From assembly GCA_024235415.1 (NCBI GenBank), contig JACKML010000004.1, positions 186,001 through 250,000 on the forward strand: DNA of 64,000 nucleotides, given 5' to 3'. The stretch's first letter is position 1. Each line of letters starts with the position of its first letter. Shown one piece after another: positions 1 to 8,232 of this stretch. The notes below the pieces were generated by a model. It was not told the DNA's origin. It saw only the letters and a list, made by a program, of their open reading frames with translations, and ran no database searches. A program made the translations under genes and the position numbers. This DNA is from Chromatiaceae bacterium. Lineage in GTDB: Bacteria; Pseudomonadota; Gammaproteobacteria; Chromatiales; Chromatiaceae.

Positions 1-1127
1 AGCGCCTCGGTCGCGCTGCGCGCCGGGAAGTCTTCTTCATCCAGCATATTGGAGGCGTCTTCAGCACTCCATTTGCCGGGCTTTTCCTCGGCGACGTTGA
101 TATCAGCGGCATCGTCGTATTCGGTCTGATTGTCGGACGACGGGTCCGATGCGTCGCCGCTCTCGGCGGCAGACTCGTTGAGTGCCTCGAACTCGGCCTC
201 GATGCGATCGAATTCGTCTTCCATTTCATGTTCGTCCAGCGGGACGAAATCGTCACCCTGGGCAGCGTCGGTCGCGCCGGCAGCCGCCGTTGCGGCAGCG
301 GCAACGGGCGCTTTCGTCATGTCCCGCTTGGAAGACGGCGCAGTGGCCGGCTCGTCGTCACCATCGCCGTCGGCATCGGCATCCGCCTGTCTGCGTTGCC
401 GGTCACGCACCAGCATTCGTGAGAACAGCAAGCCGATCTCGAACAGCACCCACATTGGAAACGCCAGCAGCGTCTGAGAGATCACGTCCGGCGGAGTCAG
501 CAGCATGCCGATCACGAAGGCGCCGACGATGACATAGGGGCGTTTTGCGGTCAGGCTCTCCGGCGTGGTCGCGCCCGCAAGCACCAGCACGATCGTGGCA
601 ATCGGCACCTCGAATGCAAGGCCAAAGGCAAAGAACAGAGTCAACACGAAATCAAGGTAGTGGGTGATGTCGGTCATCACCGCCACGCCCTCGGGTGCCA
701 CCCCGGTCAGGAAGGCGAAAACCAGCGGGAAAACCACCAGATAGGCAAACACGGCGCCGAGATAGAACAGCACCACGCTGGAGGCCAGCAGAGGGATCGC
801 GAGGCGCTTTTCGTGATTGTAGAGACCGGGGGCGATGAATCCCCAGAACTGATGCAGCAGGTACGGCATGGCGACGAACACCGCGGTCACCAGTGCCAGT
901 TTGAACGGCGTGAGAAATGGCGACGCCACCTGGGTGGCGATCATGCTGGTACCCGCAGGCATCACGGCCATCAACGGCTTGGCGATGAACACATAGATGT
1001 CGTTGCCGAACGGGAACAGGGCGAGAAAGATGATGAACACGGCCAGCACCATGCGCATCATGCGGTCACGCAGTTCGATCAGGTGACCGATGAACGGCTG
1101 TTCCGGCAGCGTCGAGTTTTCACTCAT
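1..1127 (-). CDS. tatC: Sec-independent translocase subunit TatC (3' end outside window)
   Basis: TatC is the multispanning inner-membrane receptor of the twin-arginine translocase, which exports folded proteins. The product begins MSENSTLPEQPFIGHLIELR, a typical TatC start, and has about six hydrophobic segments up to about residue 235. After the last one the frame stays open for a further 135 or so codons. This stretch is very rich in Asp, Glu, Ala and Ser and runs through the window edge with no stop in at least 375 codons. Usual TatC proteins are about 250 aa, so the acidic cytoplasmic tail is unusually long. The start overlaps the tatB end by 8 bp. The identity of the membrane part is secure; the length of the tail is not known. 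Confidence 0.93.
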   Translation of the reverse strand, partial: MSENSTLPEQPFIGHLIELRDRMMRMVLAVFIIFLALFPFGNDIYVFIAKPLMAVMPAGTSMIATQVASPFLTPFKLALVTAVFVAMPYLLHQFWGFIAPGLYNHEKRLAIPLLASSVVLFYLGAVFAYLVVFPLVFAFLTGVAPEGVAVMTDITHYLDFVLTLFFAFGLAFEVPIATIVLVLAGATTPESLTAKRPYVIVGAFVIGMLLTPPDVISQTLLAFPMWVLFEIGLLFSRMLVRDRQRRQADADADGDGDDEPATAPSSKRDMTKAPVAAAATAAAGATDAAQGDDFVPLDEHEMEDEFDRIEAEFEALNESAAESGDASDPSSDNQTEYDDAADINVAEEKPGKWSAEDASNMLDEEDFPARSATEA

Positions 1128-1449
1128 TTTGGTCTTCTGCGGCGGGCGCTTTTTTCTTTTTTACGTCGAGGGCCGACTCGGTATCGGTCTTAATCTGCTG
1201 CAGACCCTTCTTCGTGTCATCGACGAATTCGTGCAGCGGGTTGATCTGCTTCTGCTTCTCGAGGATCTCGCGCAGCTCGTCCGCCTTGATCTCGCGATCA
1301 ATATCGTCCTTCACCGAGTTGATGAAGCGCCGGCCACGACCCAACCACATGCCAGCGGTGCGTGCGAGCTTGGGCAGCCGCTCGGGTCCCACGACCAGCA
1401 GCGCAACCACGGCAATAAGGACCAGCTCAAAAAAGCCGACATCGAACAT
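1120..1449 (-). CDS. tatB: Sec-independent translocase subunit TatB
   Basis: TatB forms the twin-arginine signal-peptide receptor together with TatC. The 109-aa product starts MFDVGFFELVLIAVVALLVV, giving one N-terminal membrane helix. The conserved GPERLP motif follows, then an amphipathic helix and a charged, Lys/Glu-rich tail ending in KKKKAPAAEDQNE. It lies between tatA and tatC and overlaps tatC by 8 bp, so the two are probably translationally coupled. GPERLP and the length separate it from TatA. Confidence 0.95.
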   Translation of the reverse strand: MFDVGFFELVLIAVVALLVVGPERLPKLARTAGMWLGRGRRFINSVKDDIDREIKADELREILEKQKQINPLHEFVDDTKKGLQQIKTDTESALDVKKKKAPAAEDQNE

Positions 1450-1473
1450 TGTTGTGGACCGCGGGTGAAACGC

Positions 1474-1710
1474 TTACTGCTTGTCTTTCTCGCGCGTGGC
1501 TTCGCCGTTGATGACCTTTTCGTCGGCCTTCTCCAGCTTCTCGGGCTCGTTGTCGCTTTTCTTTTCTTCGTCGCCCATCGCCTTCTTGAATCCCTTGACC
1601 GCATTTCCCAGGTCGCCGCCGAGGTTGCGCAGACGCTTGGTCCCGAACAGCAGGAGCACGATCACGAGCACAATCAACAGCTGCCAGATACTGATTCCAC
1701 CAAAACCCAT
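1474..1710 (-). CDS. tatA: Sec-independent translocase subunit TatA
   Basis: TatA oligomerises to form the protein-conducting element of the Tat translocase. The 78-aa product begins MGFGGISIWQLLIVLVIVLL, a single N-terminal membrane helix. It is followed by the FGTKRLR hinge and the amphipathic GGDLGNAVKGFKKAM segment typical of TatA. The C-terminus is short and highly charged. It is the first tat gene after hisE, with a 78-nt spacer that holds a perfect 10-bp hairpin. Confidence 0.95.
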   Translation of the reverse strand: MGFGGISIWQLLIVLVIVLLLFGTKRLRNLGGDLGNAVKGFKKAMGDEEKKSDNEPEKLEKADEKVINGEATREKDKQ

Positions 1711-1727
1711 TTCTCATCTCCGGTAAC

Positions 1728-1752
1728 GACCTGCGCCGGCGCGGCGCAGGTC
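1728..1752 (-). other. Hairpin in the hisE-tatA spacer
   Basis: Positions 1728-1737 and 1743-1752 form a perfect 10-bp inverted repeat with a 5-nt loop. No T-run follows on the minus strand, so it does not look like a standard intrinsic terminator. It may be an mRNA-processing or stability element separating the his and tat parts of the transcript. A TATGAT hexamer on the minus strand (1770-1775) is a weak candidate -10 box for a separate tat promoter. Confidence 0.5.
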
Positions 1753-1788
1753 AGAAAATCTGGACGGGGATCATACCCCAAGCCCGCA

Positions 1789-2106
1789 TCAATCGCCGCG
1801 CCCGGCCTTCTCTTCGAGGCCTGACAGGCCAAAACGGCGTTCGAGTTCACGCATCACGTCATCGGGGCGCAGCCCCTGGTACGCCAGCAGGACCATGCAG
1901 TGGAACCACAGATCGGCCGTCTCATAGACGATCTTCTCGCGATTGCCGTCTTTCGCCGCCATCACGGTCTCGGTCGCCTCTTCACCGATCTTCTTCAGAA
2001 TCGCGTCGAGCCCCTTGTGGTACAGCTTGGCCACATATGACCCGGTCGGGTCCGCCTGTTTGCGCTGCTCAAGTACATCCGCCAGCTGATTCAGAGTGTC
2101 ACTCAT
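1789..2106 (-). CDS. hisE: Phosphoribosyl-ATP pyrophosphatase HisE
   Basis: HisE hydrolyses phosphoribosyl-ATP to phosphoribosyl-AMP and PPi, the second step of histidine synthesis. The 105-aa protein is a single MazG-like helical domain. It has the KKIGEEATETVMAAK metal-binding motif around residues 38-52 and the YETADLWFHCMVLL helix. It is monofunctional, since no HisI domain is fused. It lies 6 nt after hisF, where hisI often sits in related genomes, and upstream of tatABC. The start is a plain ATG. Confidence 0.95.
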   Translation of the reverse strand: MSDTLNQLADVLEQRKQADPTGSYVAKLYHKGLDAILKKIGEEATETVMAAKDGNREKIVYETADLWFHCMVLLAYQGLRPDDVMRELERRFGLSGLEEKAGRGD

Positions 2107-2112
2107 CGCTGT

Positions 2113-2871
2113 TCACATCCTGACCTCTACGCCCTGCTGCGCCATGAAGCGTTTGGCTTCGCCGATGCTGTATTCCGCAAAATGGAAGATCGAGGCCGCG
2201 AGCACGGCATCCGCCCCGCCCTCTTTGATCCCGTCGACGAGGTGCTGCAGGTTGCCGACGCCGCCCGAGGCGATCACCGGCACAGGGACTGCCGCCGCGA
2301 CGGCGTGCGTCAGCTCGTTGTCGAAGCCTATCTTGGTGCCGTCCCGGTCCATGCTGGTCAGCAGGATCTCGCCCGCACCGTAGTCCGTCATCTTGCGCGC
2401 CCAGCCGATGGCATCGATACCCGTGGGTTTGCGCCCGCCGTGGGTGAATATCTCCCAGTGATCGTCAACCCGCTTCGCGTCGATCGCGACCACGATGCAC
2501 TGCGAGCCGAAGCGGTCCGTCACTTCCCTCACGAACTCGGGATTGAAGACCGCCGCCGAGTTGATCGCGACCTTGTCGGCCCCGGCATTGAGCATACGCA
2601 GCACGTCTTCAGCCTTGCGGATGCCACCGCCAACGGTCAGCGGGATGAACACCTCGGAGGCGACCTGCTCGACGACGTGCACCATGGTTTCGCGCTCGTG
2701 CGCGGTCGCGGTGATGTCGAGAAAGGTGATCTCGTCGGCGCCTTCCTCGTTATAACGCCGCGCCACCTCGACCGGATCGCCGGCGTCGCGGATTTCCACG
2801 AACTTGACGCCCTTGACCACGCGGCCGTTGTCGACGTCGAGACAGGGGATGATGCGTTTGGCTAGACCCAT
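2113..2871 (-). CDS. hisF: Imidazole glycerol phosphate synthase cyclase subunit HisF
   Basis: HisF uses ammonia delivered by HisH to convert PRFAR into imidazole glycerol phosphate and AICAR. The 252-aa TIM barrel starts MGLAKRIIPCLDVDNGRVVK. The catalytic aspartates are D12 and D131 (VVAIDAK), and the phosphate-binding GGGIRK (81-86) and ASGGVG motifs are intact. It follows hisA by 28 nt and precedes hisE by 6 nt in the same operon. Confidence 0.97.
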   Translation of the reverse strand: MGLAKRIIPCLDVDNGRVVKGVKFVEIRDAGDPVEVARRYNEEGADEITFLDITATAHERETMVHVVEQVASEVFIPLTVGGGIRKAEDVLRMLNAGADKVAINSAAVFNPEFVREVTDRFGSQCIVVAIDAKRVDDHWEIFTHGGRKPTGIDAIGWARKMTDYGAGEILLTSMDRDGTKIGFDNELTHAVAAAVPVPVIASGGVGNLQHLVDGIKEGGADAVLAASIFHFAEYSIGEAKRFMAQQGVEVRM

Positions 2872-2899
2872 GATGTTGTGTTCGCTGCCACGGCCCCGC

Positions 2900-3640
2900 T
2901 CAACGCGCGCTCAGCTGGTCGGCAAGGCGCTGGCCGTCTGCCAGATCCAGTGTGCCTTCGTAGATCGCACGCCCGGTGATCGCGCCGATGATGTTCTCAG
3001 TCGGCGCCTCACACAAGGCGCGCACGTCGTCGATGCTGGTGATGCCGCCGGAGGCGATGACCGGAATACGCACGGCATTGGCAAGCCGTGCGGTTGCCTC
3101 GACGTTGACGCCGTTCATCATGCCGTCGCGGCTGATGTCCGTGTAGACGATGGCGTCGACGCCGTCATGCTCGAAATGCTGTGCCATGTCGATGACGTCG
3201 TGGCGTGACAGCTTCGACCAGCCCTCGACCGCGACCTTGCCGTCTTTTGCATCCAGGCCAACGATGATGTGCCCGGGAAACTGCAGGCAGATCTCCGACA
3301 CGAAGTGCGGCTCACGTACCGCCTTGGTGCCGAGGATGCACCACTGCACGCCGGCCTCGAGGTAGGCCTCGACCGTCTCGGCGTCGCGGATGCCACCCCC
3401 GACCTGGATCGGGAGATCCGGAAAGGCCTCGGCAATCCGCCGCACCGGGCCCGCATTCACCGGGCGCCCCGCAAAGGCGCCGTTCAGATCCACCATATGC
3501 AGGCGACGCGCGCCGGCGTCGACCCAGCGCCTCGCCACTTCAAGAGGATCATCGGAGAACACCGTATCGTCCTCCATGACACCCTGGCGCAAGCGCACGC
3601 ACTTGCCGTCTTTGAGGTCGATAGCTGGGATAAGGATCAT
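2900..3640 (-). CDS. hisA: ProFAR isomerase HisA
   Basis: HisA performs the Amadori rearrangement of ProFAR to PRFAR. The 246-aa TIM barrel is a paralogue of HisF. It starts MILIPAIDLKDGKCVRLRQG with catalytic D8 and a second Asp at residue 130 (IVGLDAKDG). GGGIRDAE (81-88) and ASGGI phosphate-binding loops are present. It lies between hisH (73-nt spacer) and hisF. Confidence 0.97.
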   Translation of the reverse strand: MILIPAIDLKDGKCVRLRQGVMEDDTVFSDDPLEVARRWVDAGARRLHMVDLNGAFAGRPVNAGPVRRIAEAFPDLPIQVGGGIRDAETVEAYLEAGVQWCILGTKAVREPHFVSEICLQFPGHIIVGLDAKDGKVAVEGWSKLSRHDVIDMAQHFEHDGVDAIVYTDISRDGMMNGVNVEATARLANAVRIPVIASGGITSIDDVRALCEAPTENIIGAITGRAIYEGTLDLADGQRLADQLSAR

Positions 3641-3713
3641 AATTGTGTCTCTTGCGGCAATACCGTCGACGACGCGCAGCTGCCGGTTTGGCGACCTTCG
3701 GTGGTCGGTTCTG

Positions 3714-4355
3714 TCACACGTTCCAGTTGACGAAATTCTTCAGCAGCTGCAATCCCGTGGCGGCGCTCTTCTCCGGGTGGAACTGCATCGCGAACAGGTT
3801 ATCGCGCGCAATCGCCGAGGTAAATCGCACACCATAGTCGGTGGTCGCCGCAATCAGCGAGACATCCTCGGGCACCACACGGTAGCTGTGGACGAAATAG
3901 AAACGGCTTTCGTCCTCGATGCCTTCCCACATCGGGTGCGCCATCGCCTGGTGCACCGTGCTCCAGCCCATGTGCGGGATTTTCAGCGGCAGGCCGTTGT
4001 CGCCCATCGCCAGCCCATCGAAACGTTTGACCTCGCCTTCGAACAGGCCGAGCAGGCCGGTGCCGCCGTTTTCCTCGGAATGCCGCATCAACACCTGCAG
4101 CCCCATGCAGATACCGAGGAAGGGTTTGTTTGCCGCCGCCCGCAGTATGGCCTGGTTCAGGTGATGTTCGCGGATCGCGGCCATGCAGTCGCGTGCCGCA
4201 CCCTGCCCGGGGAAAACCACGCGATCGGCATCGTCGATATAGCGCGGATCGTCGGTTACCCGCACCTGTGCGTCCCCGGCGACATGCTCGACCGCCTTGG
4301 ATACCGAGCGCAGATTCCCCATGCCGTAGTCGATGACGGCGATCTTCTGTGCCAC
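3714..4355 (-). CDS. hisH: Imidazole glycerol phosphate synthase glutaminase subunit HisH
   Basis: HisH hydrolyses glutamine and channels ammonia to HisF. The 213-aa class I glutamine amidotransferase has the nucleophile elbow GICMG with Cys83 and the catalytic pair His193/Glu195 in QFHPEKSA. Translation appears to start at GTG (residues MAQKIAVIDYGMGN), with GAGGG 7 nt upstream. It lies 11 nt after hisB. Confidence 0.96.
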   Translation of the reverse strand: MAQKIAVIDYGMGNLRSVSKAVEHVAGDAQVRVTDDPRYIDDADRVVFPGQGAARDCMAAIREHHLNQAILRAAANKPFLGICMGLQVLMRHSEENGGTGLLGLFEGEVKRFDGLAMGDNGLPLKIPHMGWSTVHQAMAHPMWEGIEDESRFYFVHSYRVVPEDVSLIAATTDYGVRFTSAIARDNLFAMQFHPEKSAATGLQLLKNFVNWNV

Positions 4356-4366
4356 GTGTGCGCCCT

Positions 4367-4957
4367 CTACAGGCTGCCTTTGGTTGAGGGGATCAGATCG
4401 CCAAGGCGCTGATCGGGTTCGATGGCCATGCGCAGCGCGCGGCCGAACGCCTTGAACACCGTCTCTGCCTGGTGGTGTGCATTGCTGCCCCGCAGGTTGT
4501 CGACGTGCAGCGTGACCCCGGCGTGGTTGACGAAGCCCTGAAAGAACTCGTGAAAAAGATCGACATCAAAGCCACCGATCATCCCGCGGGTGAAAGTGAC
4601 ATCGAACACCAGCCCGGGCCGGCCGGACAGATCCAGGACCACGCGCGACAGCGCTTCGTCCAGCGGCACATAGGCATGGCCATAGCGGCGCACGCCTTTC
4701 TTGTCGCCAACCGCCTTTGCAAATGCCTGCCCGAGGGTAATGCCGAGGTCCTCGACAGTGTGGTGTGCGTCGATATGCAGGTCACCCTTGGCGACGATAT
4801 CCAGATCGATCAGGCCGTGGCGTGCGATTTGATCGAGCATGTGCTCGAGGAATGGCACACCGGTGTCCATGCGCGAAGCTCCGGTGCCGTCGAGGTCGAT
4901 CGACACCTTGATCTGCGTCTCCAGGGTATTGCGTTCGATGCTGGCGCTGCGCCCCAC
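4367..4957 (-). CDS. hisB: Imidazoleglycerol-phosphate dehydratase HisB
   Basis: HisB dehydrates imidazole glycerol phosphate to imidazole acetol phosphate. The 196-aa protein is the stand-alone dehydratase, with no phosphatase domain. The manganese ligands appear in the DAHHTVED and SNAHHQAE motifs and in the FLEHML segment near the N-terminus. Translation probably starts at GTG (MGRSASIERNTLETQIKV). It is the first gene of the his-tat operon. Confidence 0.96.
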   Translation of the reverse strand: MGRSASIERNTLETQIKVSIDLDGTGASRMDTGVPFLEHMLDQIARHGLIDLDIVAKGDLHIDAHHTVEDLGITLGQAFAKAVGDKKGVRRYGHAYVPLDEALSRVVLDLSGRPGLVFDVTFTRGMIGGFDVDLFHEFFQGFVNHAGVTLHVDNLRGSNAHHQAETVFKAFGRALRMAIEPDQRLGDLIPSTKGSL

Positions 4958-4993
4958 GATGGATTCCTGTACTGGCGGATGATTTTCGTGGCG

Positions 4994-5025
4994 ATTCTAC
5001 GCCAATTTCCACCAATCCGTGACAA
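4994..5025 (-). promoter_or_regulatory. Candidate promoter of the hisB-hisHAFE-tatABC operon
   Basis: On the minus strand a TAGAAT hexamer (4994-4999) lies about 37 nt before the hisB start, and TTGTCA (5020-5025) lies upstream. The 20-nt spacer is longer than the sigma70 optimum, so only the -10 assignment is reasonable. Confidence 0.4.
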
Positions 5026-5037
5026 CTCGCCTGCGAC

Positions 5038-5475
5038 TCACGCATCCAGCCAGAAGGTCACCGGGCCGTCGTTGACCAGGCTCACCTGCATGTCGGCACC
5101 GAAGCTGCCGCTGGCCAGCCGCCCGACGCGACTGCCCGCCTGCTGCTGCAGGTAACCGAACAGCTGCGCGCCGTGTGCCGGCCCGGCAGCACCGGAGAAG
5201 CTCGGGCGCCTGCCCTTGCGGGTGTCCGCCGCGAGCGTGAACTGCGGCACCAGCAACAGGCCGCCGCCGGTGTCCAGCAGGCTCAGGTTCATCTTGCCGG
5301 CGTCATCGGCAAACACGCGGTAGTTCAGCAGGCGCTCGAGCAGCCGGTCGGCCCGCAGTTCGGTGTCATCCCTCTGCACCCCGACCAGAACCAACAGACC
5401 GCAACCGATCCGCCCGATGCACTCGCCGCCGACCCGCACCTCTGCCTGTGTCACGCGCTGCAGCAACCCGATCAA
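5038..5475 (-). CDS. dtd: D-aminoacyl-tRNA deacylase Dtd
   Basis: Dtd removes D-amino acids (and glycine from tRNA-Ala) mischarged on tRNA. I place the start at TTG 5475, giving MIGLLQRVTQAEVRV and 145 aa, the usual family length. GGAGG lies about 7 nt upstream of that codon, while an in-frame extension to 5529 adds unconserved residues. The QFTLAADT and NDGPVT active-site motifs are present. The residue before QFTL is Pro rather than the Ser common in enterics. It is divergent from the DUF1631 gene. Confidence 0.93.
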   Translation of the reverse strand: MIGLLQRVTQAEVRVGGECIGRIGCGLLVLVGVQRDDTELRADRLLERLLNYRVFADDAGKMNLSLLDTGGGLLLVPQFTLAADTRKGRRPSFSGAAGPAHGAQLFGYLQQQAGSRVGRLASGSFGADMQVSLVNDGPVTFWLDA

Positions 5476-5617
5476 ACCCGCCTCCAAAGCCTGAATTCGA
5501 ATGAAGAATAATCGCAGGATCCCGCTCAAGGAATGCCACCCGACTACCGATGAACAGGTTACTATGCCCCTGATTCAGAGGAAGGGCCCGCCCTGGGGGG
5601 CGACGGAATGCGGATCG

Positions 5618-7855
5618 ATGCAAACTGACACCAAGAAACTACTGCTGGATTGGCAGGACGAAGTGGCCAAGAGCCTGGTGGAGGGATTTCGCCAGCTGTT
5701 CGAAAGCTCCAGCGAGGTCCTGCTGGAGTTCGCCGATGCCGCAGAGAACAACCGGCTGCAGCGCCTGTTCTTCGATGCGCAGCGCGAGTTCTATCTCAAG
5801 GAAGAGACGATTATCGGCGACTTCGACCACAGCCTGCGCGAAAGCCTGCAGGCCTTCACCAATACAACCGGTGGTAACGCGAAGCCCGGCGCCGAGACGT
5901 TGAGCCTGGTGGAAGTCGAGGACTACGAGCGCTCACTGGCGCTCGAGACGATTGCCAAGCGCGTGGTCGGTCGCCAGATGCGCGAACTGCACGCCCTCTC
6001 GCAGCGGCTTTCCGCGCTACTCGGCGGCCGTCCCCTTCCGCCCGAACAGGTGCCGGCGAATCCACTGCAGATCATCCGCATCTTCGACCCCGCCAGTCGC
6101 AAGCTGGACGTCGAGAAAGAGGTGCGGCTGGTGTTCTACACCCTGTTCGACCGCTACGTGATGAGCCGGCTCGGCGAGCTGTACGCCGACCTGAACCGGC
6201 GCCTGGTCGAGCTGGGCATACTGCCCAACATCAAGTTCGACTATCAGCGATATGGCGCTTCGACGCCTGGCGCGCGCGGTCGCCAGCCGGGTACGACGGA
6301 GGCCGCTGGCACCGCATCCGGCGAAGCCGCTGACGCTCAGGACAGCGGACCGGATATCGGCGCTGCAGCGCCGCAGCGGCTGCGCCCCTCAACACCAACC
6401 TCGGCGGAAACGCTTGCGGAGATCAGCTCGCTGCTGATGGCCAAGCGCAAGAAACAGTTCAACGAGGCGCTGCAGACGTCGGTACCGATCCTGCCGACCG
6501 CCGCCAACGTCCGCGAGGCGATCGGCGACGTGCGGGTATTGCAGGAGGCGCCGCACCCGGTGCCGATCCCCAGCGGCCCGATCGGCTCAAAGGTCGCCGT
6601 CGATGCGGCGCTGCTGCTGAAGGTCAAGAAGGCACTGGAGAAACAGCGCCTGATCATCAAGAGTCTGGTCGGAAAGGACCGCCTGGACCGCAAGGAAGAA
6701 GACGTCATCGACATCGTCGGCATGCTGTTCGAGGCGATGCTGAACGAAAAACTCCTGCCCAATGCGGTCAAGACGCTGCTCAGCCACCTGCACACCCGGT
6801 ATCTCAAGATCGCGGTGCAGAGTGTCGACTTTCTCGACAATACCGCGCACCCGGCACGCCGCCTGTTCGAGCGCATGCTGGATGCCGGCATCCGCTGGGT
6901 CCGTGAAGACAATCTGCGCGCCGGCATCTACCCGCAGCTGCAGCGGATCGTGACGCAGATCCTCAAGCACGAAACGCTGGAGGATAATTTCTTCAGCGAA
7001 AAAATCGCCGAGCTGGACAAAGCGGAGCAGAAGCTCGAACAACAGTCGTCGGCGGCCGAGGAACGCACCCTCGAGGCCGAGCGCGGCCGCGCACGTCTGG
7101 AGCAGGCCAAGGCGATCGTGAAAAAGACCATCGATGATATCGGCGGTGCTTCCGAGGTATCACCCATTGTCGTCACCTTCCTCTCGACGACCTTTGCCGA
7201 CTACCTCACCCTGTTGTTACTGCGCAGTGATCTCGATACCGAATCCCAGGCATGGGGCAATGCCTACAGCGTCGGTGAATCGCTGGTCGCCGCCGCGGTT
7301 TATGCAGCCAGGGGGCAACCATTGGGCGAGGACATGCGTGCCGATCTGACGCAGCGGCTGGAAAGCAGCGTGTGCAGCCTGATCCCGCACCATGAACAGA
7401 ACATCCGGCGCGTGATCGATGCGCTCGACTCGGCGCCTCAGAAAACAGTTGCGGACGCCGCCGCTGAAAGACAAACCGCCGCGCCGCCGCCACCGAAGGC
7501 GCAAGTCGGCACCGCCGCCCAGGCGTCGGCGACCGAAGTGTCCACCGGACCGGTCGACGAGCAGGACCGCAAGGTCGCAGAAAAGCTGATGCGCGCCGCA
7601 GGCGACTGGTTTGTGCTGCAGGGTAAGGACGAAAAGACCGAACAGGCGGTCAAACTGCTGTGGGTCAATCCACATACCACCAACATGCTGTTCGTCGATC
7701 AGCACGGCGCAAAGGTTGCGCTGATGCCGGCAACCAGCGTTGCGCACAAGATGCGCGATGGCACGGTGCGCCCGATGCAGCAGGAGACATCCAGTTTTGT
7801 TGCACGATCGTTGCGCCGAATCCGGCGTGCCCTTGAAGATTCCGTCAATGTCTGA
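5618..7855 (+). CDS. DUF1631 family protein
   Basis: This is a large cytoplasmic protein of the DUF1631 family, whose function is unknown. It is mostly alpha-helical, with a low-complexity Ala/Pro/Gly linker at about residues 215-265 and a coiled-coil-like Glu/Lys-rich segment near residues 460-510. A second Ala/Pro linker precedes a C-terminal domain (LLWVNPHTTNMLFVDQHGAK) typical of the family. I chose ATG 5618 (MQTDTKKLLLDWQDEV, 745 aa), preceded by a G-rich SD-like stretch. An in-frame start at 5501 would add 39 residues that do not look conserved. A PilZ gene follows 17 nt later, suggesting a link to c-di-GMP signalling; that link is inference. Confidence 0.85.
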   Translation: MQTDTKKLLLDWQDEVAKSLVEGFRQLFESSSEVLLEFADAAENNRLQRLFFDAQREFYLKEETIIGDFDHSLRESLQAFTNTTGGNAKPGAETLSLVEVEDYERSLALETIAKRVVGRQMRELHALSQRLSALLGGRPLPPEQVPANPLQIIRIFDPASRKLDVEKEVRLVFYTLFDRYVMSRLGELYADLNRRLVELGILPNIKFDYQRYGASTPGARGRQPGTTEAAGTASGEAADAQDSGPDIGAAAPQRLRPSTPTSAETLAEISSLLMAKRKKQFNEALQTSVPILPTAANVREAIGDVRVLQEAPHPVPIPSGPIGSKVAVDAALLLKVKKALEKQRLIIKSLVGKDRLDRKEEDVIDIVGMLFEAMLNEKLLPNAVKTLLSHLHTRYLKIAVQSVDFLDNTAHPARRLFERMLDAGIRWVREDNLRAGIYPQLQRIVTQILKHETLEDNFFSEKIAELDKAEQKLEQQSSAAEERTLEAERGRARLEQAKAIVKKTIDDIGGASEVSPIVVTFLSTTFADYLTLLLLRSDLDTESQAWGNAYSVGESLVAAAVYAARGQPLGEDMRADLTQRLESSVCSLIPHHEQNIRRVIDALDSAPQKTVADAAAERQTAAPPPPKAQVGTAAQASATEVSTGPVDEQDRKVAEKLMRAAGDWFVLQGKDEKTEQAVKLLWVNPHTTNMLFVDQHGAKVALMPATSVAHKMRDGTVRPMQQETSSFVARSLRRIRRALEDSVNV

Positions 7856-7872
7856 CCAGGAGACGAGCCACC

Positions 7873-8220
7873 GTGGATGACCGCCGCCAGTCCAATCGGA
7901 TCGATGCCAGCAACGAAGGGCTGCGCGTCATCAACGGCATCGATGGCGAGCAGCTCGGCATCGTCGGAAACCTGTCGCTTGGCGGGATGATGCTGATTAC
8001 CACGCGCCGCGAACTCTACGCCGACGGCATCCTGCAGCTGCAGATCGAGGTACCTGCCGAGGCCGGATGTGGCCCCATTCCGCTGGGCGTCAAGGTGCTG
8101 TGGTGCACACCAGCCAACAGCCCGGATGCGTACTGGGCCGGCCTGGAGACCATCGATATCGGCCCCGCTGACCGGGCCGCACTGCAGCAGCTGCTCGACT
8201 ACCTGACAGCAAACCGCTGA
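7873..8220 (+). CDS. PilZ domain protein
   Basis: This 115-aa single-domain protein is a likely c-di-GMP receptor. It has the RxxxR motif at residues 5-9 (RQSNR) and the NxSxxG motif in NLSLGG near residue 33, the two signatures of nucleotide-binding PilZ domains. The start is GTG 7873. It lies 17 nt after the DUF1631 gene and probably shares its transcript. The partner process is unknown, but twitching pilus genes occur elsewhere in the window. Confidence 0.9.
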   Translation: MDDRRQSNRIDASNEGLRVINGIDGEQLGIVGNLSLGGMMLITTRRELYADGILQLQIEVPAEAGCGPIPLGVKVLWCTPANSPDAYWAGLETIDIGPADRAALQQLLDYLTANR

Positions 8221-8232
8221 CAGGCCACAGCC

